Shown: positions 52,700 to 61,267 of the stretch, piece by piece
Numbering within the stretch: position 1 is the stretch's first letter
Layout: each line of letters starts with the position of its first letter
Assembly (NCBI RefSeq): GCF_016031615.1
Contig: NZ_JACYXC010000001.1
Span: 1,116,001-1,180,000 of the forward strand
DNA length: 64,000 nucleotides
Reading direction: 5' to 3'
Source of the DNA: Streptomyces pactum
Lineage (GTDB): Bacteria; Actinomycetota; Actinomycetes; Streptomycetales; Streptomycetaceae
Notes under the pieces: model-generated
What the model was told of the DNA's origin: nothing
Seen by the model: only the letters and a program-made list of their open reading frames with translations
Database searches by the model: none
Translations under genes and position numbers: made by a program

Positions 52700-52760
52700 T
52701 GATGGCTCCTGGGGGTGAGGATGTGGGGGATCCGGGCGGCCGTCCGGCCGCGGGGGCCGC

Positions 52761-54503
52761 TCAGCCGTCCGCCGTGGTGCGCGTACCCGCTGGGGTGGCG
52801 GGGTGTGCCTCCGGGAGCGGGCCGGGTCCCAGGGGGCTGCCGATGCGCACGTAGCCGGCCTCCCGGTCCGCCTTCCGCCGCCAGCGGGTGAGCAGGTTGG
52901 CCTTGGCGGGCAGCGGCGCGCCGGCGAGCAGCGCGGTGAGCCGCGGGGGCCGCCCGTGCGCCGCGGCGCGCGCGGCCAGTTCCCGGCGGACCGCGGCCCA
53001 CAGCGCCGGTTCCAGCGCGGGGTGCAGGTCGGCGAGGGCGGCGAGCAGCTCCGCGAGGTGGTTGACGAGCAGGCAGTACACGACCCGGTCCCAGCCGCGC
53101 GCCGGGTCGTAGGTGAGCGGGCGGGCCACGGCCGGGGGCAGTGCGGCGAGCGCGGCCCGGTGGTGGGTGGCCAGCAGCTTGGTGCCCTCCAGGTCGCGCA
53201 GCAGGACCTGCCGGGGGGTGCCGGCCGCGTCCACGCCGACGACCACGTTCTGCAGGTGGGGTTCGAGGACCACGCCGTGGTCGAAGTAGGCGGCGAGCAC
53301 CGGCGGCACCAGCAGCCGCAGGTACGTCTCCCACCAGGTGAGGGTCTCGCGCGGCCCGGCGTCCTCCAGCAGGCGGGAGACGTGCGCCGGGCCGGTGGGG
53401 TACTCGTCGGCGACGGCGGCGGCCAGCAGGGCGGTCAGGCCGGGCCGCAGCCGGACGGCGAGCCCTTCCCGCACGATGACGCCGAGCCCTTCGAGCAGGT
53501 GGCGGCTGCCCAGGTCCAGGGTGCGGTACGCCGGTTCGCGGAGCAGTTCGCAGCCGTGGAAGCGGTCGGCGAGCGAGGTGGCGACCGGTTCCAGCAGCCG
53601 GGTCAGCGCGACCGCCCCGGCCAGCTCGTACTCGGCGTTCTTCCGCAGGCAGTTGGTGATGCGCACCTGGAGGCTGAACTTCAGGAAGTCCCGCCCGTCG
53701 TAGAGGGTGCGCACCGAGGCGGTCGGGGCGAACTCCGGCCCGCCGGCCCCGAGGTCCAGGACGGTGCCGCGGTCCAGCGCGGCGCGCAGCACCGGGTGGT
53801 CGCGGAGCATGGCGTACTGCCAGGGGTGCGCCGGCAGCAGCCGGTACCCGTCGGGCACCGGGCGCTGCCGGTCCAGCACGGCGAGCGCGCCCGCGGTGGC
53901 GGCCTCCTCCCGGACGTGCTCCCGGCGGACGGCGAGGTGGCGCAGGGGGAAGCGGGCGGCGGCCTCGGGGGCGTAGCGGCGCCACTGTTCGGCGCTGCCG
54001 GTCCGGGCCTTGGGGGTCGGGTGGAAGCGGTGCCCGAACAGCAGCGACCGTTCGGACGCCAGGTACGGGTCGGTGCCGGGGTCCGGGGTGTCGTCCCCGG
54101 CCGCCGCCGGGTCGCCGGCCGGGGTCCGGTGCCGTTCCAGGGCGGCCTGCACGCCCGCGTGGCTGGAGGCGACCTGGGCGAGGAACTCGTCGTTGGCGAC
54201 CCCGGTGCGCAGCCGCAGTTCGCGGTGGATGTGCCGGGCCAGGGCGTGCCAGCTCACCCGCGCCCACTCCCCGCCGCAGGTCCGTTCGGCGACCGGGCCG
54301 GTGAACCGGTGGGCGCCGATCAGCGAGGTGCGGCGGAGCGCGACGCGGAGCAGCACCCCGCTGCACGGCAGGCGCACCAGCAGGTGGCCGTCGTGCACGG
54401 CGGTGTGGCGCTCGGGCTGGGACACCTCCCGCAGCAGGCAGTTGAGGAGGGTGTGGCTGACGACGTGGTCGGCGGGGGCCAGGGCCGTCCGGGACGGGGG
54501 CAT
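52761..54503 (-). CDS. NRPS-independent siderophore synthetase, IucA/IucC family (PvsD-like)
   Basis: 580 residues from an ATG with AGGAG upstream. Characteristic motifs: LLPAHPWQYAML (ATP site), FLKFSLQVRITNCLRKN, DHGVVLEPHLQNVVVG (catalytic His/Asn), and a C-terminal KANLLTRWRRK. These enzymes adenylate a carboxylate such as citrate and join it to an amine or alcohol. It is third in the operon, after another IucA/IucC gene with a 59-base gap, corresponding in position to pvsD. No truncation is seen. Confidence 0.95.
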   Translation of the reverse strand: MPPSRTALAPADHVVSHTLLNCLLREVSQPERHTAVHDGHLLVRLPCSGVLLRVALRRTSLIGAHRFTGPVAERTCGGEWARVSWHALARHIHRELRLRTGVANDEFLAQVASSHAGVQAALERHRTPAGDPAAAGDDTPDPGTDPYLASERSLLFGHRFHPTPKARTGSAEQWRRYAPEAAARFPLRHLAVRREHVREEAATAGALAVLDRQRPVPDGYRLLPAHPWQYAMLRDHPVLRAALDRGTVLDLGAGGPEFAPTASVRTLYDGRDFLKFSLQVRITNCLRKNAEYELAGAVALTRLLEPVATSLADRFHGCELLREPAYRTLDLGSRHLLEGLGVIVREGLAVRLRPGLTALLAAAVADEYPTGPAHVSRLLEDAGPRETLTWWETYLRLLVPPVLAAYFDHGVVLEPHLQNVVVGVDAAGTPRQVLLRDLEGTKLLATHHRAALAALPPAVARPLTYDPARGWDRVVYCLLVNHLAELLAALADLHPALEPALWAAVRRELAARAAAHGRPPRLTALLAGAPLPAKANLLTRWRRKADREAGYVRIGSPLGPGPLPEAHPATPAGTRTTADG

Positions 54504-54562
54504 ACGGGGCTCCTGCGGGGTCGGGTGGCCGGCGGCGGGGGTCCGGCCGAGGGTCCGGCCGG

Positions 54563-56593
54563 TCATGGCATGGCCCGGCGGAGGTAGTTGGGCCCGCTGG
54601 TGTAGTGCTTGTTGATGTCGGCGGCGCCGGAGCGCCGCTTGCTGTAGAGGGTGCCGGCGGTGACCATGGCCTTCACCGGCAGATGATCGACGTCGAACAG
54701 CCGGGCGCGGAGCACCGCGCCGGAACTGCCGGGCGTGGTTCCCAGCCGGGCGACGGCGGCGGCGAGGCGGTCGCGGAGCAGCCCGGCCGGCGGCCGCCGC
54801 GAGCCGGCCGCCGCGAGCGCGTGCAGCGGCGCGGCGGCGCACAGGTGCACGGTGATGGTGGTGAACACGTCGGCCAGCGGGCCGTCCGTGTCCACCGTGA
54901 TGCGCGGGTCGTCGAAGCGGCACAGGGCGGCGGCGCGCCGGGCGCCGCCGGGGCCGAGGGCGGCGGCGAGCCGCCCGGGGTGGACCCGCGGCCCGTCGTG
55001 GTCCTTGATCAGCAGCCGCAGCCGGGGACGCCCGCCACCGGGCCGGTCCAGTACCACGGAGGTGTTCTGCTGGTGTGCCTCCAGGGCGACGCCGTGGCCG
55101 AAGAGGAGGGTGTGGACGGTGAACAGCGTGTCCAGGTAGGCGCCGAGGAAGGCGGTGAGGTCGCCGCCGTAGAAGTGCTCGGCGAGCGCGACGGCCACCG
55201 GCGGTCCGGCGGGGGTGGCGGCGGGGAGTGCGGCGACCGGGACGACCTGGCACCGGTCCAGCCCGGCCGGGTAGCGGCGCACGAGTACGGCGAGGAGTTC
55301 GTGGCCGGCGTGCAGGTGGCCGGTCTCGTCGGCGAGCAGCAGGGTGCGGGCGAGGGCCGGCTCGCGGGCGCGCACCTCCTCCATCAGGCGCTGGGCCACG
55401 GCGCCGTCGGTGAGCGTGCCGGGCTTGACGGTGCGCCGGTTGAGCGCGCCGAGCGTGGCGGTGGGCAGCGGCAGTTTCAGGTGGACGGCCGGGTCGTCGG
55501 TGACCGCGACGGTCCGCATGGACAGGGTGGGCCGCACCAGCGGCCGGGGGTGGCCGGCCGGGTCGGTCCACCGGGCGGCCGGGGCGAGACCGGTGGTCTC
55601 CAGCGCGGCCGGCAGGGCCTCCTCGGCGGTGAGCGGGTGGACCGGGAGGGCCAGGTGGCTGTGGTCCAGGGCGGGGTGGCCGAGCCGGGCGGCGGGCGGC
55701 CACCAGCCGGGCAGCCGGGTGGTGTCACCGGTGACCGCCGCGCGGGGCAGCAGCACCCAGCGGACCGGGAAGACCGGGTGGGTCTCCGGGGCGTACGCCG
55801 CCTGCCGGTGCGGGGCGAGGCCGTGGCGGGCGCGGCCGGTGGGGTGGACCGGGTGGGCGCGGAACGCGGCGAGGGTGTCGTAGGCGAGTGCGCCGGTGAG
55901 TCCGGTCCACCGCTCGGCGGGCCGGTCGCCGTACGCCGACGCCAGGCCGGCCAGCACCTGGGGGCGGATCCGCGCCAGGTGGCGGACGGCGGCGAGTTCG
56001 GCGCGGCACTCGGTGACGAAGGTGTCGTAGCGGTCGGGCTCGTCGGTGACGGCGTGGCGTAACACGGCGAGGACCGCGTCGAGGGTGGTGAGGGTGCGGA
56101 CGGCGGTGCCGCCGGCGGGGTGGTGCTCCACCAGCGGGCGGCGCAGCGCGGTGTCGCTCAGGAAGCCGTCCGGGCCGACCGGCAGGGCGAGCCGGCCGGC
56201 CTCCCCCACCGGGACGTGGAGCCAGTCGCCGTCCGGGCGGCGGTCCGGGCGGGACCGGCCGCGCAGCCCGTAGGCGTCCTCGCGGAGCAGCGCGGTGACC
56301 ACCGCGCACAGCACCGCCCGCTCCTCGACGTCCGGGGCCGGGGCCGCTGCGGCGCCCGGCCCGCGTCCGGGGGCAGGGTGCCCCTCGCAGGGCGGCCCGG
56401 CCGGCGGGACGGTGGTGGCGGCCGGGGTGGCATGGGCGGGAGGGGGTGGTGGCGACGGCGGACGGGGTGGCCGGGGTGACGGCCGGCGGGGGCGGGAGGA
56501 GCGGTGGCGTCCGGCGGGACGGCGGAGGCGGGGCGGACGGCCGGTCCGGGGGCGCCGCGGCGCGGTTCCGTGGTGCGGGGCCTGCTCGGTCAT
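54563..56593 (-). CDS. NRPS-independent siderophore synthetase, IucA/IucC family (PvsB-like), with N-terminal extension
   Basis: 676 residues from an ATG that overlaps the ATP-grasp stop (ATGA), with GGGAG upstream. The first 90 residues are Arg/Pro/Ala-rich filler, longer than in most family members. The catalytic body follows: HLALPVHPLTAEE where most members have HPWQ, VHLKLPLPTATLGALNRRT, then GHGVALEAHQQNTSVVLD and a C-terminal KAMVTAGTLYSKRRSG. The HPWQ to HPLT change near the ATP site is notable and could affect activity or mark a subgroup. It corresponds in order to pvsB. Confidence 0.94.
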   Translation of the reverse strand: MTEQAPHHGTAPRRPRTGRPPRLRRPAGRHRSSRPRRPSPRPPRPPSPPPPPAHATPAATTVPPAGPPCEGHPAPGRGPGAAAAPAPDVEERAVLCAVVTALLREDAYGLRGRSRPDRRPDGDWLHVPVGEAGRLALPVGPDGFLSDTALRRPLVEHHPAGGTAVRTLTTLDAVLAVLRHAVTDEPDRYDTFVTECRAELAAVRHLARIRPQVLAGLASAYGDRPAERWTGLTGALAYDTLAAFRAHPVHPTGRARHGLAPHRQAAYAPETHPVFPVRWVLLPRAAVTGDTTRLPGWWPPAARLGHPALDHSHLALPVHPLTAEEALPAALETTGLAPAARWTDPAGHPRPLVRPTLSMRTVAVTDDPAVHLKLPLPTATLGALNRRTVKPGTLTDGAVAQRLMEEVRAREPALARTLLLADETGHLHAGHELLAVLVRRYPAGLDRCQVVPVAALPAATPAGPPVAVALAEHFYGGDLTAFLGAYLDTLFTVHTLLFGHGVALEAHQQNTSVVLDRPGGGRPRLRLLIKDHDGPRVHPGRLAAALGPGGARRAAALCRFDDPRITVDTDGPLADVFTTITVHLCAAAPLHALAAAGSRRPPAGLLRDRLAAAVARLGTTPGSSGAVLRARLFDVDHLPVKAMVTAGTLYSKRRSGAADINKHYTSGPNYLRRAMP

Positions 56594-57870
56594 GGCGCGA
56601 TCTCCCATCGGTTCACGGCCAGGAACTCCGCCACCGCGCGGTCGATCCGGTGCTGGTCCGTACCGGTGGCCCGCAGGACGCCCAGGAAGTCGCGGTTGGT
56701 GCGGTGCAGGGGCCGCTCGGTGCCGGTCTCGCGCAGCGGACGGTAGTCCAGACGTACCCCGTCGGTCTCCCGCACGGAGGCGGCGGGCGCCGATACCAGC
56801 CGCCCCGGCCGGTCCGCGACGATGTACTCCAGCCGCGCCCTGGCGTCGGTCCGGGCGCCGAGCCGGGCGGGCAGCGGCAGGCCCAGGTGGGCGCGGAGGA
56901 CGTGTTCGAAGAGGGGGATGCCGAGCAGTTCGGCCAGGACCAGGTCGCACTGGTCCCCGATGGAGCGGTAGTTGACCTCGATCAGGCGGGCCCGGTCGCC
57001 CTGGGCCACGTATTCGGTGTGGCAGGCGCCCAGGCCGACGCCGAGGGCGCGCAGCTGGGCGAGCACCTGTGTGGTGTGCGGCCGCGGGGGCTCGGGGAGC
57101 AGCACCAGGCGCTCCTCGATGAAGTGCGGGGGCGGCGAGATGTCGGTGCGGAAGGCGGCGAACGGATGCAGGACCCGCCCGTCGCCCAGGGTCTCCAGGG
57201 TCCGCACCGGGCCGTCCAGGAACTCCTCCACCACCAGCGCCTCGCCGGGCCGGCGGCGCTGGATCTCCCGGCAGCGGGCGAGCAGTTCGGCGGTGTCCGC
57301 GGCGAGGAAGACGTCCTCGCTGGCCACGCCCTCGCGGGGCTTGACCACGCAGGGCATGGGTAACGGCGGGCGGGCGGCGAGCAGTACGGCCGGGTCACGG
57401 CCGGCGGGCAGTTCGGCGGAGCGGACGGTGTCGAGGCCGGCGGCGGCCAGGGCGCGGCGTAACTCGGCCTTGTCCCTGGTCCGCAGCGCGGCCCGCCAGT
57501 CCTTCCCCGGCAGGCCGAGGAAGTCGGCGGCGAGCGCGGCCTGGACCTGGAGGTGGTCGCTGTTGCTGAAGACCGCGCCGGGCCGCCGGGGCAGCGCGGC
57601 GAGGTGGCTGACGACCTCGCGGAAGTCGCGTACCGCGCAGGGTGTCACGGTGAGCTCGGGCAGCGTCCCGCCGTCCGCCGCGTACCGCGCCAGGGCGCGC
57701 TCGTGGGCTTCCGGCTGGTCGGTGAGCACGGTCACGGTGAGACCGAGCCGGGCGGCGGCCGGCAGGTACCCCTCGGTGACGGAGTCGGTGGGGTTGAGCG
57801 CCAGGAGGTGGAGTAATCGGTGGTCGGACGGAGGACGGGGGGCTGTTGCTTCGAGATCGTTCTCGTACAC
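56590..57870 (-). CDS. ATP-grasp ligase of the siderophore operon (PvsA-like)
   Basis: 426 residues from a GTG at 57870. ATP-grasp features: PCVVKPREGVASEDVFLA (nucleotide lysine), ALVVEEFLDGPVRTLETL, and the metal site LIEVNYRSIGDQ. These ligases make amide bonds from an acyl phosphate; PvsA supplies the alanine-to-intermediate step in vibrioferrin, so an amino-acid ligase role is likely. It is the first gene of the operon and has a DmdR-type iron box overlapping its promoter. A -10 box TAATGT ends six bases before the GTG, indicating a leaderless mRNA. Coupled to the next gene by ATGA overlap. Confidence 0.92.
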   Translation of the reverse strand: MYENDLEATAPRPPSDHRLLHLLALNPTDSVTEGYLPAAARLGLTVTVLTDQPEAHERALARYAADGGTLPELTVTPCAVRDFREVVSHLAALPRRPGAVFSNSDHLQVQAALAADFLGLPGKDWRAALRTRDKAELRRALAAAGLDTVRSAELPAGRDPAVLLAARPPLPMPCVVKPREGVASEDVFLAADTAELLARCREIQRRRPGEALVVEEFLDGPVRTLETLGDGRVLHPFAAFRTDISPPPHFIEERLVLLPEPPRPHTTQVLAQLRALGVGLGACHTEYVAQGDRARLIEVNYRSIGDQCDLVLAELLGIPLFEHVLRAHLGLPLPARLGARTDARARLEYIVADRPGRLVSAPAASVRETDGVRLDYRPLRETGTERPLHRTNRDFLGVLRATGTDQHRIDRAVAEFLAVNRWEIAP

Positions 57871-57876
57871 GGAGAG

Positions 57877-57907
57877 ACATTAGGTTAGGCAAGCCTAATC
57901 TTGTCAA
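57877..57907 (-). promoter_or_regulatory. iron-regulated promoter of the siderophore operon (DmdR/IdeR box)
   Basis: The 19-base iron box TTAGGTTAGGCAAGCCTAA (57880-57898) matches the streptomycete DmdR/IdeR consensus almost exactly. It overlaps the core promoter: -35 TTGACA (57907-57902, minus strand) and -10 TAATGT (57882-57877), spacer 19. Fe(II)-bound repressor would block RNA polymerase directly. The transcript should start at or next to the GTG at 57870. Confidence 0.93.
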
Positions 57908-57966
57908 TTCACCTGGCCGCCCCGCCCCTTTGACCCCCATTCGTCGTCAACCCGGCGGTGCCGGAG

Positions 57967-59742
57967 TCAGCCGGGCAGCCCCATGCCCCGGTGCCGGGCG
58001 CGCCGCGCGGCGAGCCGCTCCGCGGGGTCCTCGGCCCGCAGGACGGCGAGTTCGGCGCCCAGGACCCCGCCGAGCCGGGCCAGGAACCCCCCGGCGGACG
58101 CCGCACCCGCGGCCGGACCCGGGTCCCGGCCCGGCGCCCGTCCCCGTGCCCCGTCCCGGTCACCACCCGGGTCGTCGTCCTCCTCGACGATCCGGTCCAC
58201 GATCCCGTGGGCGAACAGGTCGGCGGAGCGCACGCCCTGGCGGTCCGCGGTCTCGTACGCCCGGTCGGTGGTGCGGTACAGGATCGCCGACGCGCCCTCC
58301 GGCGGCAGCGGGGAGAGCCAGGCGTGCCGGGCGGCGATCACCCGGTCGGCGGGCAGCAGCGCGAGGGCGGCGCCGCCGGCCCCCTGACCGAGCAGCAGGC
58401 ACAGGGTCGGCGCCGGGAGCGTCACCATGTCGGCGAGGCAGCGGGCGATCTCACCCGCCAGGCCGCCCTCCTCGGCCTCGCGGCTGAGCGCCGCCCCCGC
58501 GGTGTCCACCACGGTGAGCAGCGGCAGGCCCAGTTCCGCGGCGATTCCCATCCCGCGCCGGGCGGTACGGAGCCCGGCCGGGCCGAGCGCCTGGCCGGGG
58601 CCCTCGGCTGGGTGGCGGTCGTGGCCGAGCACCACGCAGGGCGTGCCGCCGACCCGCGCCAGGGCGAGCAGCAGGCCGGGGTCGTGCTCGCCGGCGCCGG
58701 TGCCGCTGAGCGGGGTGACGTCCTCGGCGGCGGCGCGCAGCAGGGCCCGCACCCCGGGGCGCCCGGGCTCCCGGGACCGGCGGATCGACACCTCGGCGGG
58801 CGGCGCCTGGCCGCCCGCGGGGGCGCCTGCCGGGTCGCCGGCCGGCGCGTCCCGCGTGGGCGCCGGGGCCGCTCCGCGCCCCGGCCCGCCCGCCGGGCCG
58901 GCACCCGGGGCCCCGGCCCACGGACCCGCGGCGGGCCCGGGTATCGCCGGCTCCGGCGCGGCGGGGCCGGGTACGGCCGTGTCCGGTACGGCGGACCCCG
59001 GCGCGGGTACGACCGGTTCCGGGGCGGCGGGTCCGCGGCCCCCGGCCGGGCCGGCACCGTCCGCGCACAGCACCCGCAGCACCCGGGCGGCGACCACGGC
59101 GAGCTGGGACGGCGAGAGCACCGCGTCCACCAGACCGTGCGCCAGCAGGTTCTCGGCCACCTGCACCCCGGCCGGGAACTCCTCGCCGTACAGCGCCTCG
59201 TGCACCCGGGGGCCGAGGAACCCGATGAGGGCACCCGGCTCGGCGGCGGTCACATGGCCGAGCGACCCCCAGGAGGCGAGCACCCCGCCCGTCGTCGGGT
59301 GCCGCAGGTAGACCAGGTAGGGCAGTCCGGCCGCCCGGTGCTCGGTGATCGCCGCGGCGACCTTCACCATCTGCAGGAACGCGATGGTGCCCTCCTGCAT
59401 CCGGGTGCCGCCCGAGGCGGGTGCGGCGAGCAGCGGCAGCCGCTCCCGGGTCGCGCGCTCCACGGCACGCACCAGCCGCTCCCCCGAGGCGACCCCGATC
59501 GACCCGGCGAGGAAGCGGAACTCGCAGGCCACGAGCGCGACCCGGCGGCCGTCCACCCGGCCCTCACCGGTGAGGACCGACTCGTCCAGACCGGTACGGG
59601 CCCGCGCGCGCTCCAGGTCGGCCCGGTAGCCGGGGTCCTCGGTGGTGACGGCGACCGGCTCGTCCCAGGACTCCCAGGTCCCGGGGTCGACGACGGTCTC
59701 GATCAACTCGCGTGCGGACGTACGGGCGTGTGATCCGGTCAT
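57967..59742 (-). CDS. fused acyl-CoA carboxylase carboxyltransferase (beta-alpha)
   Basis: 591 residues. The N-terminal half (to about 235) resembles AccD-type carboxyltransferase, with APASGGTRMQEG and GGVLASWGSLGHV, but the N-terminal zinc-ribbon cysteines are absent. A linker of about 85 Ala/Pro/Gly residues follows, then an AccA-like half (about 330-591) with LLTVVDTAGA and GQGAGGAALALLPADRVIA. Such fusions carboxylate acetyl-, propionyl- or other acyl-CoAs together with a separate biotin carboxylase, which is not in this window. Upstream of, and unrelated in strand spacing to, the siderophore operon (96 bases from its iron box). Confidence 0.9.
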   Translation of the reverse strand: MTGSHARTSARELIETVVDPGTWESWDEPVAVTTEDPGYRADLERARARTGLDESVLTGEGRVDGRRVALVACEFRFLAGSIGVASGERLVRAVERATRERLPLLAAPASGGTRMQEGTIAFLQMVKVAAAITEHRAAGLPYLVYLRHPTTGGVLASWGSLGHVTAAEPGALIGFLGPRVHEALYGEEFPAGVQVAENLLAHGLVDAVLSPSQLAVVAARVLRVLCADGAGPAGGRGPAAPEPVVPAPGSAVPDTAVPGPAAPEPAIPGPAAGPWAGAPGAGPAGGPGRGAAPAPTRDAPAGDPAGAPAGGQAPPAEVSIRRSREPGRPGVRALLRAAAEDVTPLSGTGAGEHDPGLLLALARVGGTPCVVLGHDRHPAEGPGQALGPAGLRTARRGMGIAAELGLPLLTVVDTAGAALSREAEEGGLAGEIARCLADMVTLPAPTLCLLLGQGAGGAALALLPADRVIAARHAWLSPLPPEGASAILYRTTDRAYETADRQGVRSADLFAHGIVDRIVEEDDDPGGDRDGARGRAPGRDPGPAAGAASAGGFLARLGGVLGAELAVLRAEDPAERLAARRARHRGMGLPG

Positions 59743-59974
59743 ACGGACCACCTTCCCACGGGTGCGGGCACGGGTCGCGGCCCGGCGGGCCTCCCCCGCC
59801 CGCGGCCGGCCCTCGCCCCCGCGCCCGGTCCTCGCCGGCCCCCGCACCCGCCGCCCGGCTGCCCGTACCCCCGGCGTCCGGCCCGTACCCGGCGGGTCTC
59901 CCCGCACCGGTCCCCGCGCCGCGGCGGCGTACCGGGCGGAGCCCCCGACCGGGACCCGGGGCGCGGGGTCCCGG

Positions 59975-60529
59975 TCAGTACCCGGGGCCGGGGTCCCGGC
60001 CGGTTCCGGCCGAGGGGGCGTCCGGGGCCGGACCGGAAGCCTCCAGCGCGGAGTCCAGCGCCCGGGTGAGCCGGTGCAGCCGGTCGCGCAGATCGGCCAG
60101 CTCCCGCGGGTCCAGACCGCTGGCCGCGATCACCTGCGGGGGAACGGCACGGGCGTCCTCCTTGAGCGCCGCGCCGTCCGCGGTGAGCCGGACGGTCACC
60201 GAACGCTCGTCCCGGGCGCTGCGCTCCCGCTGCACCAGCCCGGCCCCCTCCAACCGCTTGAGCAGCGGGGAGAGCGTTCCGGAGTCCAGGCGCAGGTGCG
60301 CGCCGAGCTGCTTGACCGGCAGTTCGCCGTGCTCCCAGAGCACCAGCAGCACCAGGTACTGCGGATAGGTCAGCCCGGTCTCCTTGAGGACCTGCCGGTA
60401 GACCCCCCCGAAGGCCCGGGAGGCGGCGTGCAGCGCGAAGCAGATCTGGAGGTCGAGGCGGAGCAGGTCGTGCTCCTCGACCGGGGTGGCGGCGGGGTTA
60501 CGCGCCGGGGGGTCGGAGTGGCGTGCCAT
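59975..60529 (-). CDS. ohrR: organic-hydroperoxide-sensing MarR regulator OhrR
   Basis: 184 residues. The reactive cysteine Cys30 sits in DLQICFALHAASRAF, as in OhrR proteins, followed by the winged helix LTYPQYLVLLVLWEHGE and KQLGAHLRLDSGTLSPLLKRLE. Oxidation of this Cys by organic peroxides releases the DNA. The C-terminal 25 residues are Pro/Gly/Ala-rich. Divergent from ohr, with an A/T-rich palindrome between the two starts. Confidence 0.96.
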   Translation of the reverse strand: MARHSDPPARNPAATPVEEHDLLRLDLQICFALHAASRAFGGVYRQVLKETGLTYPQYLVLLVLWEHGELPVKQLGAHLRLDSGTLSPLLKRLEGAGLVQRERSARDERSVTVRLTADGAALKEDARAVPPQVIAASGLDPRELADLRDRLHRLTRALDSALEASGPAPDAPSAGTGRDPGPGY

Positions 60530-60549
60530 CCCTCAAGCCTACCTTTTGG

Positions 60550-60573
60550 TTGTACGCAATTAAGTTGTGCACT
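60550..60573. promoter_or_regulatory. OhrR operator
   Basis: Imperfect palindrome around GCAATTAAGTTGTGC in the divergent ohrR/ohr region, the only markedly A/T-rich part of the gap. It fits the CAAYTWARTTG-like sites of actinomycete OhrR. Confidence 0.7.
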
Positions 60574-60688
60574 ACTGTTCTGCGGGACGGAGGGACGGGC
60601 GCCGGGCGCCCGGTCCGCCGGTATCCGGGGGCCGGGCCTGTCCGGCCCCCGCGCCACCACGCAGCAGACCAGGTGAGGGACGGTTTTC

Positions 60689-61102
60689 ATGGACGCGCTG
60701 TACACCGCGGTAGCCACGGCCAACGGCCGCGAGGGACGGGCCGTGAGCTCCGACGGCCGGCTGGACCTGCCGCTGGCGCCGCCGCCGGCGCTGGGCGGTG
60801 ACGGACAGGGCACCAACCCGGAGCAGCTGTTCGCCGCCGGCTACGCCGCCTGCTTCGCCGGCGCGCTCGGTGTCGTGGGCCGCCAGGCCGAGGTCGACAC
60901 CAAGGACGCCTCGGTCACCGCCGAGGTCGGCATCGGCAAGGACGAGACCGGCGGCTTCGGGATCAAGGTCACGCTCCGGGTGGAACTGCCGGAGCACCTG
61001 CAGGGCGAGGCCGGCCGGCAGCTGGTCGAGCAGGCCCACCAGGTCTGCCCGTACTCCAAGGCCACCCGCGGCAACATCCCGGTGGAGCTGGTCACCGAGT
61101 GA
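60689..61102 (+). CDS. ohr: organic hydroperoxide resistance peroxidase Ohr
   Basis: 137 residues, the usual size. The two active-site cysteines are Cys55 (YAACFAGAL) and Cys120 (HQVCPYSKATRGN), with the conserved Arg near residue 17. It reduces organic and fatty-acid hydroperoxides with thiol or lipoamide electrons. GAGGGA lies before the ATG. Induced by the divergent OhrR. Confidence 0.97.
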   Translation: MDALYTAVATANGREGRAVSSDGRLDLPLAPPPALGGDGQGTNPEQLFAAGYAACFAGALGVVGRQAEVDTKDASVTAEVGIGKDETGGFGIKVTLRVELPEHLQGEAGRQLVEQAHQVCPYSKATRGNIPVELVTE

Positions 61103-61114
61103 CCTTTGCCGGTG

Positions 61115-61139
61115 GCCCGCCCGCCGCGCACGGGCGGGC
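61115..61139 (+). terminator. terminator of ohr
   Basis: Perfect 9-base arms GCCCGCCCG (61115-61123) and CGGGCGGGC (61131-61139), 12 bases after the ohr stop. It also lies beyond the convergent Y-polymerase gene. Confidence 0.7.
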
Positions 61140-61267
61140 GGACCACGGCGGCCGCGCCCGGCCCACGGGTTCCGCGTGCCCGGTCCCGGCGCATCCCCGC
61201 GCCGGCGCCCGCCGAGGACCGTCCGGGCGACCGCCCGCGCGGGCCTCGCCGGCTTCCCGCCGGCGAC

